Below the pieces are notes generated by a model. That model saw only the letters and a program-made list of their open reading frames with translations. It was not told the DNA's origin and did not search any database. The translations under genes were made by a program, and so were the position numbers. This document shows, piece after piece, positions 54,841 to 64,000 of a stretch of 64,000 nucleotides of DNA (its first letter is position 1; the number at the start of each line of letters is the position of its first letter). This stretch comes from Pseudomonas monteilii NBRC 103158 = DSM 14164 (GTDB lineage Bacteria; Pseudomonadota; Gammaproteobacteria; Pseudomonadales; Pseudomonadaceae). The stretch covers positions 1-64,000 of the forward strand of contig NZ_BBIS01000008.1 of the NCBI RefSeq assembly GCF_000730605.1, given 5' to 3'.

Positions 54841-57576
54841 ATGTTTGCGCCTTTGTTAAAGAAACTTTTTGGAAGCAAGAACGAGCGTGAAGTGAAACGC
54901 ATGCTCAAGACGGTGAGTATCGTCAATGCCTTCGAAGAGAAGATGGTGGCCCTCTCCGACGAACAGCTGCGGGGCAAGACCGCAGAGTTCAAGGAGCGTT
55001 TGGCCAAAGGCGAGACATTGGACCAATTGCTGCCTGAAGCCTTCGCCGTAGCCCGTGAGGCCGGCAAACGCGTGATGGGCATGCGCCACTTCGACGTGCA
55101 GCTGATCGGCGGCATGACCCTGCACGAGGGTATGATCGCAGAAATGCGCACCGGTGAAGGCAAGACCTTGGTCGGTACCCTGGCCGTGTACCTCAACGCA
55201 CTGTCCGGCAAGGGCGTGCACGTGGTCACCGTCAACGACTACTTGGCCCGCCGTGACGCCAACTGGATGCGCCCGCTGTACGAATTCCTCGGCCTGTCGG
55301 TCGGAATCGTCTCGGCGTTCCAGCCGCCGGAAGAAAAGCGCGCGGCCTATGCGTCCGACATCACCTACGGCACCAACAACGAATTCGGTTTCGACTACCT
55401 GCGCGACAACATGGCGTTCAGCCAGGACGAGAAGTTCCAGCGTGAACTGAACTTCGCCGTGATCGACGAAGTCGACTCCATCCTCATCGACGAAGCGCGC
55501 ACCCCGTTGATCATCTCCGGCCAGGCCGAAGACAGCTCCAAGCTGTACATCGAGATCAACCGCCTGATCCCGCGCCTGACCCAGCACATCGAGGAAGTGG
55601 AAGGCCAGGTTACCCAGGAAGGCCACTTCACCATCGACGAGAAGAGCCGTCAGGTCGAGCTGAACGAAGCCGGTCACCAGTACATCGAGGAAATGCTCAC
55701 CCAGGCCGGCCTGCTGGCCGAGGGCGAGAGCCTGTACTCCGCGCACAACCTGGGTCTGCTGACCCACGTCTACGCTGGCCTGCGCGCGCACAAGCTGTTC
55801 CACCGCAACGTCGAGTACATCGTCCAGGACGGCCAGGTACTGCTGATCGACGAACACACCGGTCGTACCATGCCGGGTCGTCGCCTGTCCGAAGGCCTGC
55901 ACCAGGCCATCGAAGCCAAAGAGAACCTGAATATCCAGGCCGAGAGCCAGACCCTGGCTTCGACCACGTTCCAGAACTACTTCCGCCTGTACACCAAGCT
56001 GTCCGGCATGACCGGTACCGCTGACACCGAAGCGTTCGAGTTCCAGTCGATCTACGCCCTCAACGTGATGGTCATTCCGCCGAACAAACCACTGGCGCGT
56101 AAGGACTTCAACGACCTGGTGTACCTGACCGCCGACGAGAAATACGCTGCGATCATCGCTGACATCAAGGAAAGCATGAAGCAGGGCCGGCCGATCCTGG
56201 TGGGTACCGCGACCATCGAAACCTCCGAGCACATGTCGAACCTGCTCAAGAAAGAAGGCATCGACCACAAGGTACTGAACGCCAAGTACCACGAGAAGGA
56301 AGCCGAGATCATCGCGCAAGCCGGTGCCCCGGGTGCGCTGACCATCGCCACCAACATGGCCGGCCGTGGTACCGACATCCTGTTGGGTGGTAACTGGGAA
56401 GCCGAAGTGGCCGCCCTGGAAAACCCGACCGCTGAGCAGATCGCGCAGATCAAGGCCGACTGGCAGAAGCGTCACCAGCAGGTGATCGAAGCCGGTGGCT
56501 TGCATGTGATCGCCTCCGAACGCCACGAATCGCGCCGTATCGACAACCAGCTGCGGGGCCGTTCCGGCCGTCAGGGCGACCCGGGTTCCAGCCGCTTCTA
56601 CCTGTCGCTGGAAGACAGCCTGATGCGTATCTTCGCCTCTGACCGGGTGAAGAACTTCATGAAGGCACTGGGCATGCAGTCGGGCGAGGCCATCGAGCAC
56701 CGCATGGTTACCAATGCCATCGAGAAGGCCCAGCGCAAGGTCGAAGGCCGCAACTTCGACATCCGTAAGCAATTGCTCGAATACGATGACGTGGCCAACG
56801 AGCAGCGCAAGGTGATCTACCACATGCGCAACAGCCTGCTGGCCGCCGAAAACATCGGCGACACCATCGTCGAATTCCGCAAGGAAGTGCTGGACGCTAC
56901 CATCAGCCAGCACATCCCGCCGCAGTCGCTGCCCGAGCAGTGGGACGTGGCCGGCCTGGAAGCGTCGCTGGCCAGCGATTTCGCCATGAAGTTGCCGATC
57001 CAGCAGTGGCTCGACGAGGACGATCACCTCTACGAAGAGACCCTGCGCGAGAAGCTGCTTAACGAAATCACCACGGCCTACACCGAGAAGGAAGACCAGG
57101 CCGGTATCGACGCCCTGCGTACCTTCGAGAAGCAGATCCTGCTGCGCGTGCTGGACGACCTGTGGAAAGACCACCTGTCGACCATGGACCACCTGCGTCA
57201 CGGTATTCACCTGCGTGGCTATGCGCAGAAGAACCCGAAGCAGGAATACAAGCGCGAGTCGTTCACCCTGTTCCAGGAGCTGCTCGAGTCGATCAAGCGC
57301 GACACCATCCGCGTGCTGTCGCACGTTCAGGTTCGCCGCGAAGACCCGGCCGAGGAAGAAGCCCGTCTGCGCCGCGAGGCCGAGGAACTGGCCAGCCGCA
57401 TGCAGTTCCAGCATGCCGCTGCGCCGGGCCTGGAAAGCGAACAACTGAGCGAAGAAGGTGCCGAAGTGGCGGTAGCCTCGGCGCCGGTGCGCAACGACCA
57501 AAAGCTGGGCCGCAACGAGCCGTGCTGGTGTGGTTCGGGCAAGAAGTTCAAGCATTGCCATGGCCAGATCGAGTGA
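54841..57576 (+). CDS. secA: Protein translocase ATPase SecA
   Basis: SecA drives preproteins through SecYEG. The 911-residue length is normal. Walker A is in MRTGEGKT (102-109), the [14 protein letters not shown]alker B and [10 protein letters not shown] motif VI regions are present, and the C-terminal zinc/SecB-binding finger [14 protein letters not shown] is intact. The frame is open for 28 codons upstream of ATG 54841, but the family N-terminus [17 protein letters not shown] fixes the start. The ribosome site is weak. Confidence 0.98.
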   Translation: MFAPLLKKLFGSKNEREVKRMLKTVSIVNAFEEKMVALSDEQLRGKTAEFKERLAKGETLDQLLPEAFAVAREAGKRVMGMRHFDVQLIGGMTLHEGMIAEMRTGEGKTLVGTLAVYLNALSGKGVHVVTVNDYLARRDANWMRPLYEFLGLSVGIVSAFQPPEEKRAAYASDITYGTNNEFGFDYLRDNMAFSQDEKFQRELNFAVIDEVDSILIDEARTPLIISGQAEDSSKLYIEINRLIPRLTQHIEEVEGQVTQEGHFTIDEKSRQVELNEAGHQYIEEMLTQAGLLAEGESLYSAHNLGLLTHVYAGLRAHKLFHRNVEYIVQDGQVLLIDEHTGRTMPGRRLSEGLHQAIEAKENLNIQAESQTLASTTFQNYFRLYTKLSGMTGTADTEAFEFQSIYALNVMVIPPNKPLARKDFNDLVYLTADEKYAAIIADIKESMKQGRPILVGTATIETSEHMSNLLKKEGIDHKVLNAKYHEKEAEIIAQAGAPGALTIATNMAGRGTDILLGGNWEAEVAALENPTAEQIAQIKADWQKRHQQVIEAGGLHVIASERHESRRIDNQLRGRSGRQGDPGSSRFYLSLEDSLMRIFASDRVKNFMKALGMQSGEAIEHRMVTNAIEKAQRKVEGRNFDIRKQLLEYDDVANEQRKVIYHMRNSLLAAENIGDTIVEFRKEVLDATISQHIPPQSLPEQWDVAGLEASLASDFAMKLPIQQWLDEDDHLYEETLREKLLNEITTAYTEKEDQAGIDALRTFEKQILLRVLDDLWKDHLSTMDHLRHGIHLRGYAQKNPKQEYKRESFTLFQELLESIKRDTIRVLSHVQVRREDPAEEEARLRREAEELASRMQFQHAAAPGLESEQLSEEGAEVAVASAPVRNDQKLGRNEPCWCGSGKKFKHCHGQIE

Positions 57577-57607
57577 TCTGACCTGATTGCTGTATCGTGA
57601 CAACCCT

Positions 57608-57633
57608 GGGGGCCGCATTGCGGCCCCCTTTTT
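57608..57633 (+). terminator. Intrinsic terminator after secA
   Basis: GGGGGCCGC-ATT-GCGGCCCCC with TTTTT following; a 9-bp perfect stem. Confidence 0.92.
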
Positions 57634-57663
57634 CCATATTCACCGTTTTCTAGGAGCGCTCTA

Positions 57664-58881
57664 ATGGCTGTTGGTCTTGGTCCTTTGCCCACCCTGCACC
57701 CGGTTCCGGGTTTTGAACTCGGCATCGCTTCTGCCGGCATCAAGCGCCCTGGGCGCAAGGACGTGGTAGTGATGCGCTGTGCCGAAGGCTCCAGCGTGGC
57801 CGGCGTGTTCACCCTCAACGCCTTCTGCGCAGCGCCGGTGATCCTGTCCAAGCAGCGTGTACAGGGCACCGTGCGTTACCTGCTGACCAATACCGGTAAT
57901 GCCAACGCCGGTACCGGCGCGCCAGGCCTGGTGGCTGCCGAGCGTACATGCGCCAAGCTGGCCGAATTGGCTGGCGTGCCGGCCGAGTCGGTACTGCCGT
58001 TCTCCACCGGCGTGATCGGTGAGCCACTGCCGGTCGAGAAGATCGAAGGTGCACTGCAGGCCGCCCTCGACAACCTGTCGGAAAACCACTGGGCTGAAGC
58101 CGCTACCGGCATCATGACCACCGACACCCTGCCCAAGGGCGCCAGCCGCCAGTTCCAGCACGACGGCGTAACCGTAACCGTCACCGGCATCAGCAAAGGC
58201 GCAGGCATGATCCGCCCGAACATGGCCACCATGCTCGGCTACATCGCCACCGACGCCAAGGTTGCCCCGGCGGTGCTCAAGGACCTGATGCTGGACGGCG
58301 CCAACAAGTCGTTCAACCGCATCACCATCGACGGCGACACCTCGACCAACGATTGCTGCATGCTGATCGCCACCGGCAAGGCCAACCTGCCGGAAGTCAA
58401 CGAAGCCAGCGGCGCGCTGTTCGAAGCGCTGAAAAAAGCGGTGTTCGAAGTGTGCATGGAAGTGGCCCAGGCCATCGTTCGTGACGGCGAAGGTGCCACC
58501 AAGTTCGTGACCGTACAGGTTAACGGCGGTGGCAATCACCAGGAATGCCTGGACGTCGGCTACGCCGTGGCCCACTCGCCGCTGATCAAGACTGCACTGT
58601 TCGCCTCCGACCCGAACTGGGGCCGTATCCTCGCGGCTGTTGGCCGTGCGGGCGTGCCGGAGCTGGATGTAAGCCTGATCGACGTGTACCTGGACAGCGT
58701 GTGCATCGCCAGCCAAGGCGGCCGCAGCCCAAGCTACACCGAAGCGCAAGGTTCGGCAGTGATGGCCCAGGAAGAGATCACCATTCGTATCGAGCTGGGC
58801 CGTGGTGCGTGCAGCGAAACCATCTGGACCACCGACCTGTCCCACGAATACGTGAAGATCAACGCCGAATACCGTACTTGA
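57664..58881 (+). CDS. argJ: Bifunctional glutamate N-acetyltransferase / ornithine acetyltransferase ArgJ
   Basis: ArgJ recycles acetyl groups in arginine synthesis by moving acetyl from N-acetylornithine to glutamate. The 405-residue precursor cleaves itself before the nucleophile Thr189 in MATMLGY (alpha chain 1-188, beta chain 189-405). TNTGNANAGTG and the C-terminal NAEYRT are family features. TAGGAG upstream gives a good start. A hairpin and a large REP pair follow. Confidence 0.97.
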   Translation: MAVGLGPLPTLHPVPGFELGIASAGIKRPGRKDVVVMRCAEGSSVAGVFTLNAFCAAPVILSKQRVQGTVRYLLTNTGNANAGTGAPGLVAAERTCAKLAELAGVPAESVLPFSTGVIGEPLPVEKIEGALQAALDNLSENHWAEAATGIMTTDTLPKGASRQFQHDGVTVTVTGISKGAGMIRPNMATMLGYIATDAKVAPAVLKDLMLDGANKSFNRITIDGDTSTNDCCMLIATGKANLPEVNEASGALFEALKKAVFEVCMEVAQAIVRDGEGATKFVTVQVNGGGNHQECLDVGYAVAHSPLIKTALFASDPNWGRILAAVGRAGVPELDVSLIDVYLDSVCIASQGGRSPSYTEAQGSAVMAQEEITIRIELGRGACSETIWTTDLSHEYVKINAEYRT

Positions 58882-58889
58882 TGCAATTG

Positions 58890-58909
58890 GGGCCGCGTTG
58901 CGGCCCTTT
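58890..58909 (+). terminator. Terminator-like hairpin after argJ
   Basis: GGGCCGC-GTT-GCGGCCC followed by TTT; it runs directly into the REP pair, so the two structures compete for the shared CCC bases. Confidence 0.65.
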
Positions 58910-58979
58910 CGCGGCACGAGGCCGCTCCTACAGGGACCGCGCGCGCTTTTGTAGGAGCGGCCTCGTGCCGCGAAAGGGC
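58903..58979. repeat. REP pair with perfect 30-bp inverted arms (REPIN)
   Basis: The arm 58903-58932 is exactly complementary to 58950-58979, leaving a 17-nt centre. Each arm holds the REP core TTCGCGGCACGAGGCCGCTC or its complement plus the conserved GTAGGAGCGGC end. Such identity between the two halves suggests a recently copied or actively maintained REPIN. Confidence 0.9.
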
Positions 58980-59020
58980 TGAAAAGCAGCCCCAAAATTC
59001 CATAACAATGGAGCCGAACC

Positions 59021-59653
59021 ATGAGCTATCACCTGATCATCGGCGACAAGCTGTATTCCTCCTGGTCGCTGCGTGGCGCCCTGGCCCTCGAGTTGGCTGG
59101 CGTGCCCTACGAAGAAACCCTGATCAAACTCAACCAGCCTGACACCCGTCAGCGCATCCTCGCATTCTCCGCCACTGGCAAGGTACCGCTGCTCAAGACC
59201 GAGCACGGTGTGATCGCCGACTCCCTGGCGATTGGCGAATACCTCAACGAACAGCACCCTGACGCGCAGCTTTGGCCTGCCGATGTCGCTGCCCGTGCCC
59301 AGGCCCGTTCTGCCTGCGCGCAGATGCACAGCGGCTTCTTTGCCCTGCGCGGCGCCATGCCGTTCGACTTGTCGCGTGACAGTGCCTTGGACGAAGTGCC
59401 ACTGGACGTGCAAGTCGACATCGACCGTATCGTCGCGCTGTGGTCCGAATGCCGCGTGGTGGCCAAGGACAACGGCCCGTTCCTGTTCGGCAAGCCGAGC
59501 CTGGCCGATGCCTTCTTCGCCCCGGTGGCCGTGCGTCTGCGCACCTACCGCGTGGCAGTGCCAGCAGAGGCGGCCGCCTACATCGAGACCATTTATCAGT
59601 GGCCAGCCTTCAAGGCTTGGCAGCAGGCTGGCCTGGCGGAGCGTGAAGGGTGA
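59021..59653 (+). CDS. Glutathione S-transferase family protein
   Basis: This 210-residue protein has the GST N-terminal thioredoxin domain (about 3-78, with YSSWSLRG as the active-site serine region and the ADSLAIGEYL glutathione-binding turn) and a helical C-terminal domain. It resembles the YfcF/maleylacetoacetate-isomerase-like group, but substrate cannot be deduced. Its stop overlaps the GTG of the next gene by 4 nt, so the two are likely cotranslated. Confidence 0.9.
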   Translation: MSYHLIIGDKLYSSWSLRGALALELAGVPYEETLIKLNQPDTRQRILAFSATGKVPLLKTEHGVIADSLAIGEYLNEQHPDAQLWPADVAARAQARSACAQMHSGFFALRGAMPFDLSRDSALDEVPLDVQVDIDRIVALWSECRVVAKDNGPFLFGKPSLADAFFAPVAVRLRTYRVAVPAEAAAYIETIYQWPAFKAWQQAGLAEREG

Positions 59654-60594
59654 AACGGATTCATGTAGTAGCTGCTGTCATTCGTGGCGATGACGGCCGT
59701 ATTCTGATCGCACGCCGGGCGGATACCCAGCACCAGGGCGGCCTGTGGGAGTTTCCCGGTGGCAAGGTAGAAGCGGGCGAAAGCGTGGAAGTGGCGCTGG
59801 CCCGTGAGCTGCGCGAGGAACTGGGCATCGAGGTCACCCGTTCGCGTGCGCTGATCAAGGTCAGCCATGATTACCCGGACAAACAGGTGCTGCTGGACGT
59901 GCGCGAGGTCGACGCGTTCACCGGCGAACCCCATGGCGCCGAGGGGCAGCCGTTGGAATGGGTGGCCCCGCGCGACTTGCCGCAGTACGAATTCCCGGAG
60001 GCCAACAAGCCGATCGTTGCCGCTGCGCGCCTGCCGGACCAATACCTGATTACCCCGGATGGCCTGGAAGTGCCGCAGATGCTCAAGGGCATCCAGAAGG
60101 CGGTGGCCAGTGGTATTCGGCTGATCCAGCTGCGTGCCCCGGACATGTACGACCCCAAATACCGCGATGTGGCGGTGGATGCGGTCGGGCTGTGTGCGGG
60201 CAAGGCACAGCTGATGCTCAAGGGGCCGCTGGAGTGGCTGGGTGACTTCCCCTCGGCGGGTTGGCACCTGACGGCGGCGCAGTTGCGCAAGTACGCGGCC
60301 AAGGGCCGGCCGTTCCCCAAGGAGCGTTGGCTGGCAGCGTCGTGCCACAGCGCTGAGGAACTGGCGCTGGCGGAGCAGATGGGCGTGGACTTTGTCACCT
60401 TGTCTCCGGTGCAGGCGACCCAGACTCACCCTGAGGCGGTACCGCTGGGGTGGGATGATGCGCAGCGGTTGATTGCCGGGTTCAACAAGCCGGTCTACCT
60501 GCTGGGTGGGGTAGGGCCGGGTGAGCGCGAGCAGGCCTGGGATGTCGGGGCACAAGGTGTGGCCGGCATCCGAGCGTTCTGGCCTGAAATCTGA
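59650..60594 (+). CDS. MutT Nudix hydrolase fused to a thiamine-phosphate-synthase-like domain
   Basis: This 314-residue fusion starts at GTG 59650. Residues 1-128 are a MutT-type Nudix domain with the full Nudix box (38-60; key residues GG, E42, REL-REEL) that would remove 8-oxo-dGTP from the nucleotide pool. Residues about 135-314 form a ThiE/TenI-like TIM barrel (VASGIRLIQLRAPDMYDPKY, DFVTLSPVQAT, YLLGGVGPGE). The fusion is widespread in gammaproteobacteria. The role of the ThiE-like half is unclear because several thiamine-phosphate contacts look altered. Confidence 0.93.
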   Translation: MKRIHVVAAVIRGDDGRILIARRADTQHQGGLWEFPGGKVEAGESVEVALARELREELGIEVTRSRALIKVSHDYPDKQVLLDVREVDAFTGEPHGAEGQPLEWVAPRDLPQYEFPEANKPIVAAARLPDQYLITPDGLEVPQMLKGIQKAVASGIRLIQLRAPDMYDPKYRDVAVDAVGLCAGKAQLMLKGPLEWLGDFPSAGWHLTAAQLRKYAAKGRPFPKERWLAASCHSAEELALAEQMGVDFVTLSPVQATQTHPEAVPLGWDDAQRLIAGFNKPVYLLGGVGPGEREQAWDVGAQGVAGIRAFWPEI

Positions 60595-60607
60595 GTCGCC
60601 TTTGAGA

Positions 60608-60626
60608 GGGGCTGCAAAGCAGCCCC
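60608..60626. terminator. Hairpin between the MutT-ThiE and cobalamin adenosyltransferase genes
   Basis: GGGGCTGC-AAA-GCAGCCCC is a perfect 8-bp stem between convergent stops. There is no T-run on either strand. Confidence 0.6.
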
Positions 60627-60633
60627 GGCAATA

Positions 60634-61200
60634 TCAGCCTTGAGGCTTATCAGCAGGCTGCCACAGCACCTCTGCAATGCCCTGCCGCCGGCCAATGATC
60701 CGCGCCGCCACAAACAGCAGATCCGAAAGCCGGTTGATATACGCCAGCCCAACCCCCTCCAACGGCTCAACTGCATTCAACTGCTGACAGCGCCGTTCAG
60801 CGCTACGCGCCAAACAGCGGCACACATGCGCCTGTGCCACCAGCGCCGAACCACTGGGCAGTATGAAGTTCTTCAACGGCCCCAGCTCTTCATTCCACAC
60901 ATCGATAGCCGCCTCCAGCCGCTCAACCTCCGCCAGGTTCAGCGCCTGGTAACTCGGCATTGCCAGCTCCCCCCCAAGGTCGAACAAGCGGTGCTGACAC
61001 GGCGCGAGCACGGTGCTCACCTCATCCAGCCCTTGCTCGGCCAACCCCGCCAGTAGCACGCCCAACTGGCTGTTCAGGCTGTCCACCTCGCCAATCGCCT
61101 CGATCCGCGGGTGGTCCTTGGGTACCCGGCGACCGTCGCCCAGGCCGGTTTCGCCCTTGTCGCCGGTGCGGGTGTAGATCTTCGACAGGCGGTAGCCCAT
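60634..61200 (-). CDS. Cob(I)yrinic acid a,c-diamide adenosyltransferase, PduO type
   Basis: This 188-residue PduO-type enzyme transfers the adenosyl group of ATP to cob(I)alamin. The N-terminal ATP site KIYTRTGDKGETGLGDGRRVPKD and the later GSALVAQAHVCRCLARSAERR are diagnostic. The start at 61200 follows GGAGAAG and lies just 1 nt beyond the end of the sensor-kinase gene, suggesting one transcript. The longer open frame upstream runs inside the kinase gene and is ignored. Confidence 0.94.
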   Translation of the reverse strand: MGYRLSKIYTRTGDKGETGLGDGRRVPKDHPRIEAIGEVDSLNSQLGVLLAGLAEQGLDEVSTVLAPCQHRLFDLGGELAMPSYQALNLAEVERLEAAIDVWNEELGPLKNFILPSGSALVAQAHVCRCLARSAERRCQQLNAVEPLEGVGLAYINRLSDLLFVAARIIGRRQGIAEVLWQPADKPQG

Positions 61201-61201
61201 G

Positions 61202-63226
61202 TCACTTCTCCGTATTGGCCGGCGCCGCCGGCTGGCCGAGGGGCAGGCGCAGGGTAAAGCAGGTGCCCTGGCCGGGCGTGGACTGCACTTCCATCTGCCC
61301 CTTGTGGTTATTGGTGATGATGAAGTACGAGACCGACAGGCCCAACCCGGTGCCCTGGCCAATTTCCTTGGTGGTGAAAAACGGCTCGAAGGTGCGCTTG
61401 CGCACTGCTTCGGGCATACCGACGCCGTTGTCCTCGACTTGAATTTCCGCCCAGGGTGGGTTCAGCCGCGTGCGCAGGGTTATACGCCCGGGTTCACTCG
61501 GCTGAGGGCGCAGGTGGATGGCCTGGGCTGCGTTTTTCAGCAGGTTGAGCAGTACCTGCTCCAGTTCGTTGGCCGTGCAGGGCACCGGGCCCAGTGTGGG
61601 GTCGAACTGGCGCACGATGGCTTGGCCCTTGAAGTCGAAACCGATGGTGAGGTCGAAGTCGTTGCTGGCAATTTCCACCGCCTGGTCGATCAGGGCCGGC
61701 AGCTCGCACGGCACCAGCTGGCGGTTGCTGCGGCGGCTGAAACTGAGCATGTGCGTGACGATCTTGGCAGCCCGCGCGCCGGCCTGCTGAATACCGTCCA
61801 GCAATTGCGGCACTTCGCGGCTGGCCAGGTAACGGTTGACCGTTGACAGGTCGATACCCAGCTCTTCGGCCTGTTCCTGGTTGCGCGGCAGCTCTGGTGA
61901 AAGGCGCCGGCGGATGTTCTGCACGTTGTGCAGGATGGCACCCAGTGGGTTGTTGATTTCGTGGGCCATGCCGGCAGCCAGGCCACCGACTGAAAGCATT
62001 TTCTCCGACTGCACCATCATCTCCTCCAGCGACAGCCGCTGGGTGATGTCGTCGATGCGGATCACCACGCCGCGCCCGCCGCCGCCGGTCAGCGGGTAGA
62101 AGGTCAGGGCGTAGTGGCGAAGGTCGTCGCCCTTGGGCCAGGTGACCCGCTCGATCTTTGCCACCCGGTGCTTCTCGACCGTTTCCTTCAGTTGCGGAAG
62201 GAATGGCTTGAGCGGCTCGAAAGCGATGAATACCGGTTGGTTCAGCGCTTCGTCCAGTGGTGTGCCGGAGAGTACCGTGGCTTCGTGGTTCCACTGGGTC
62301 ACGTAAAGCTGTTCGTCAAGGGCGATCAGCGCCGAGGGCATCGAGTCGATGATGCTGTTGAGGTAGTTCTGGAAACCCGTGAGCTTTTTCTCGATCTTGC
62401 TGCGTACCTGTACTTCCAGCTCCAGCTTGCGGTTGGTGTGGCGGGTTTCCTCGGCCAGGCCCTGGGCCTGGTCATAGGCATCCTGGAACTCGTCGCGGGC
62501 GCGCTTGAGCTGCTGCTCGCGGGCTTCGATGCGTGACAGCATGGTGTTGAAGGCATCAGCCAGGCTGCCGATTTCATCGTCGTTGCCGCGCCGGGCGCGC
62601 AGGGCGTAGCTTTCTTCGCGGGTGACCTGGCGGCTGAGCTCTTCAAGCTGGTTGATCGGCTGGGTGATCAGGCGTTTTATCTGCCGGGCGATGACGATCC
62701 ACAGCAGGATACTGAACACCAGAATGCCCAGGCTGGCGCTGAGGGTGCCGGTGTAGAAGGCGGTGGGCAGCTCGCTGCTGGCCACCAGCAGCAGGTGCGC
62801 CGGCGGGTTGGCGTCGCGCGGGATGCGGATCAGCTGGGTGCTGCGAAACTCCATCAGGCGCCAGCCGTCGATGTTGCGAAAGCGCTTGGGCAGGGTTAGC
62901 GGATCGCCATGCTGCAATTGCGCCAGCATGCGGCCATCGCCACCGTAGACGGCGGCCGCACGCAATGGCGTGTAGCTGTCCAGCTCCTTGAGCAGGGCGT
63001 TGGCGGTTTCTGCGCTGTCACCCGCGCGGGCGGCAAGCTGCGGGTTGGCCACCAGCCGCCCGATAGTCTGCAGCGCCTGCGGGGCCATGCTCTCCTGGGT
63101 GATCCAGTAGGCGGCACTGATGAAGGTGAGGTTGGCCACCAGCAGGATGGTCACCAGCAATACCAGCAGGGCCGCCAGCAGCTTCTGCCCGACCGGGAGG
63201 TTTTCCAGGCGTTGGCGCAAGGTCAT
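61202..63226 (-). CDS. Membrane sensor histidine kinase (HAMP-PAS-HisKA-HATPase)
   Basis: The 674-residue kinase has helices at about 14-36 and 165-187, a periplasmic sensor region between them, a HAMP domain (about 188-240), a coiled coil (240-290), a PAS domain (about 295-405), the phosphoacceptor His422 in GMAHEINNPLGAIL, and the ATPase domain with N box (LLNLLKNAAQAI), DNGVGMP, FFTTKEIGQGTGLGLSVSY. It belongs to the NtrB/DctB-like kinase group. No response regulator is encoded nearby, so it is an orphan here; ligand unknown. Confidence 0.92.
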   Translation of the reverse strand: MTLRQRLENLPVGQKLLAALLVLLVTILLVANLTFISAAYWITQESMAPQALQTIGRLVANPQLAARAGDSAETANALLKELDSYTPLRAAAVYGGDGRMLAQLQHGDPLTLPKRFRNIDGWRLMEFRSTQLIRIPRDANPPAHLLLVASSELPTAFYTGTLSASLGILVFSILLWIVIARQIKRLITQPINQLEELSRQVTREESYALRARRGNDDEIGSLADAFNTMLSRIEAREQQLKRARDEFQDAYDQAQGLAEETRHTNRKLELEVQVRSKIEKKLTGFQNYLNSIIDSMPSALIALDEQLYVTQWNHEATVLSGTPLDEALNQPVFIAFEPLKPFLPQLKETVEKHRVAKIERVTWPKGDDLRHYALTFYPLTGGGGRGVVIRIDDITQRLSLEEMMVQSEKMLSVGGLAAGMAHEINNPLGAILHNVQNIRRRLSPELPRNQEQAEELGIDLSTVNRYLASREVPQLLDGIQQAGARAAKIVTHMLSFSRRSNRQLVPCELPALIDQAVEIASNDFDLTIGFDFKGQAIVRQFDPTLGPVPCTANELEQVLLNLLKNAAQAIHLRPQPSEPGRITLRTRLNPPWAEIQVEDNGVGMPEAVRKRTFEPFFTTKEIGQGTGLGLSVSYFIITNNHKGQMEVQSTPGQGTCFTLRLPLGQPAAPANTEK

Positions 63227-63263
63227 GGGCTAGGCAATGTCCGTATCCGGTTGAAGGGCCGCA

Positions 63264-64000
<737 letters not shown>

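Noticed and set aside
54856..57618. A 920-codon minus-strand open frame opposite secA
   Set aside because: Its sequence is a mirror of high-GC codon bias in secA (Val/Gly/Leu/His-rich, no domain), lacks a ribosome site, and secA is unmistakable.

Overview
The window reads as ordinary core chromosome of a fluorescent Pseudomonas, most likely of the P. putida group. The evidence is high-GC codon use, the type of REP palindrome, and gene neighbourhoods typical of that group: aapJQMP-algW-cysD-cysNC, sspAB-petABC, rsmI-rnpB-mraZ-ftsL...lpxC-dciA-secA and argJ-GST-mutT/thiE. About 65 protein genes are packed tightly. I see one RNA gene (rnpB), no tRNA or rRNA genes, no insertion sequences, no prophage and no CRISPR array.

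Layout. 1-7.4 kb: yaaA, a degenerate polysaccharide-deacetylase-like protein, a PIN-PhoH ATPase, moaC-moaD-moaE (molybdopterin synthesis), an RhlB-type RNA helicase and an EstB-type carboxylesterase. 7.4-11.9 kb: a complete general amino-acid ABC transporter (aapJ, aapQ, aapM, aapP) behind a well-formed sigma-54 promoter. 11.9-17.0 kb: the envelope-stress protease algW, a Nif3-family protein, and cysD-cysNC for sulfate activation. 17.0-19.4 kb: an orphan small protein gene and a divergent mdeR-mdeA pair (Lrp-type regulator and methionine gamma-lyase). 19.4-25.5 kb: yhcB, an alpha/beta hydrolase, trpS with an extra C-terminal domain, zapE, a GlxA/AraC regulator and an aldo/keto reductase. 25.7-30.6 kb: rplM-rpsI, petABC (cytochrome bc1) and sspA-sspB. 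30.6-35.9 kb: on the minus strand lpoA-yraN-diaA-dolP plus a small lipoprotein, divergent from rsmI, which is followed by rnpB.

36-54 kb is the complete division and cell-wall (dcw) cluster: mraZ, rsmH, ftsL, ftsI, murE, murF, mraY, murD, ftsW, murG, murC, ddl, ftsQ, ftsA, ftsZ, lpxC. From mraZ to ddl almost every start codon overlaps or abuts the preceding stop, suggesting translational coupling. A sigma-70-like promoter followed by three 10-bp-spaced MraZ-type boxes stands at its head. After it come dciA (convergent), secA, argJ, a glutathione transferase, a MutT-ThiE fusion, a cobalamin adenosyltransferase, an orphan sensor kinase and the truncated panE at the right edge.

The window is mostly well-known biology. 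The observations most worth a second look are: the sigma-54 promoter and leader inverted repeat of aapJ; the stem-loop separating aapJ from aapQ; the MraZ operator array; a near-perfect 30-bp-arm REP pair after argJ; a composite REP/hairpin element with compensatory changes; the deacetylase that has lost its motif-1 aspartates; the C-terminal extension of TrpRS; and two small orphan genes (97 and about 70 aa) without recognisable family.
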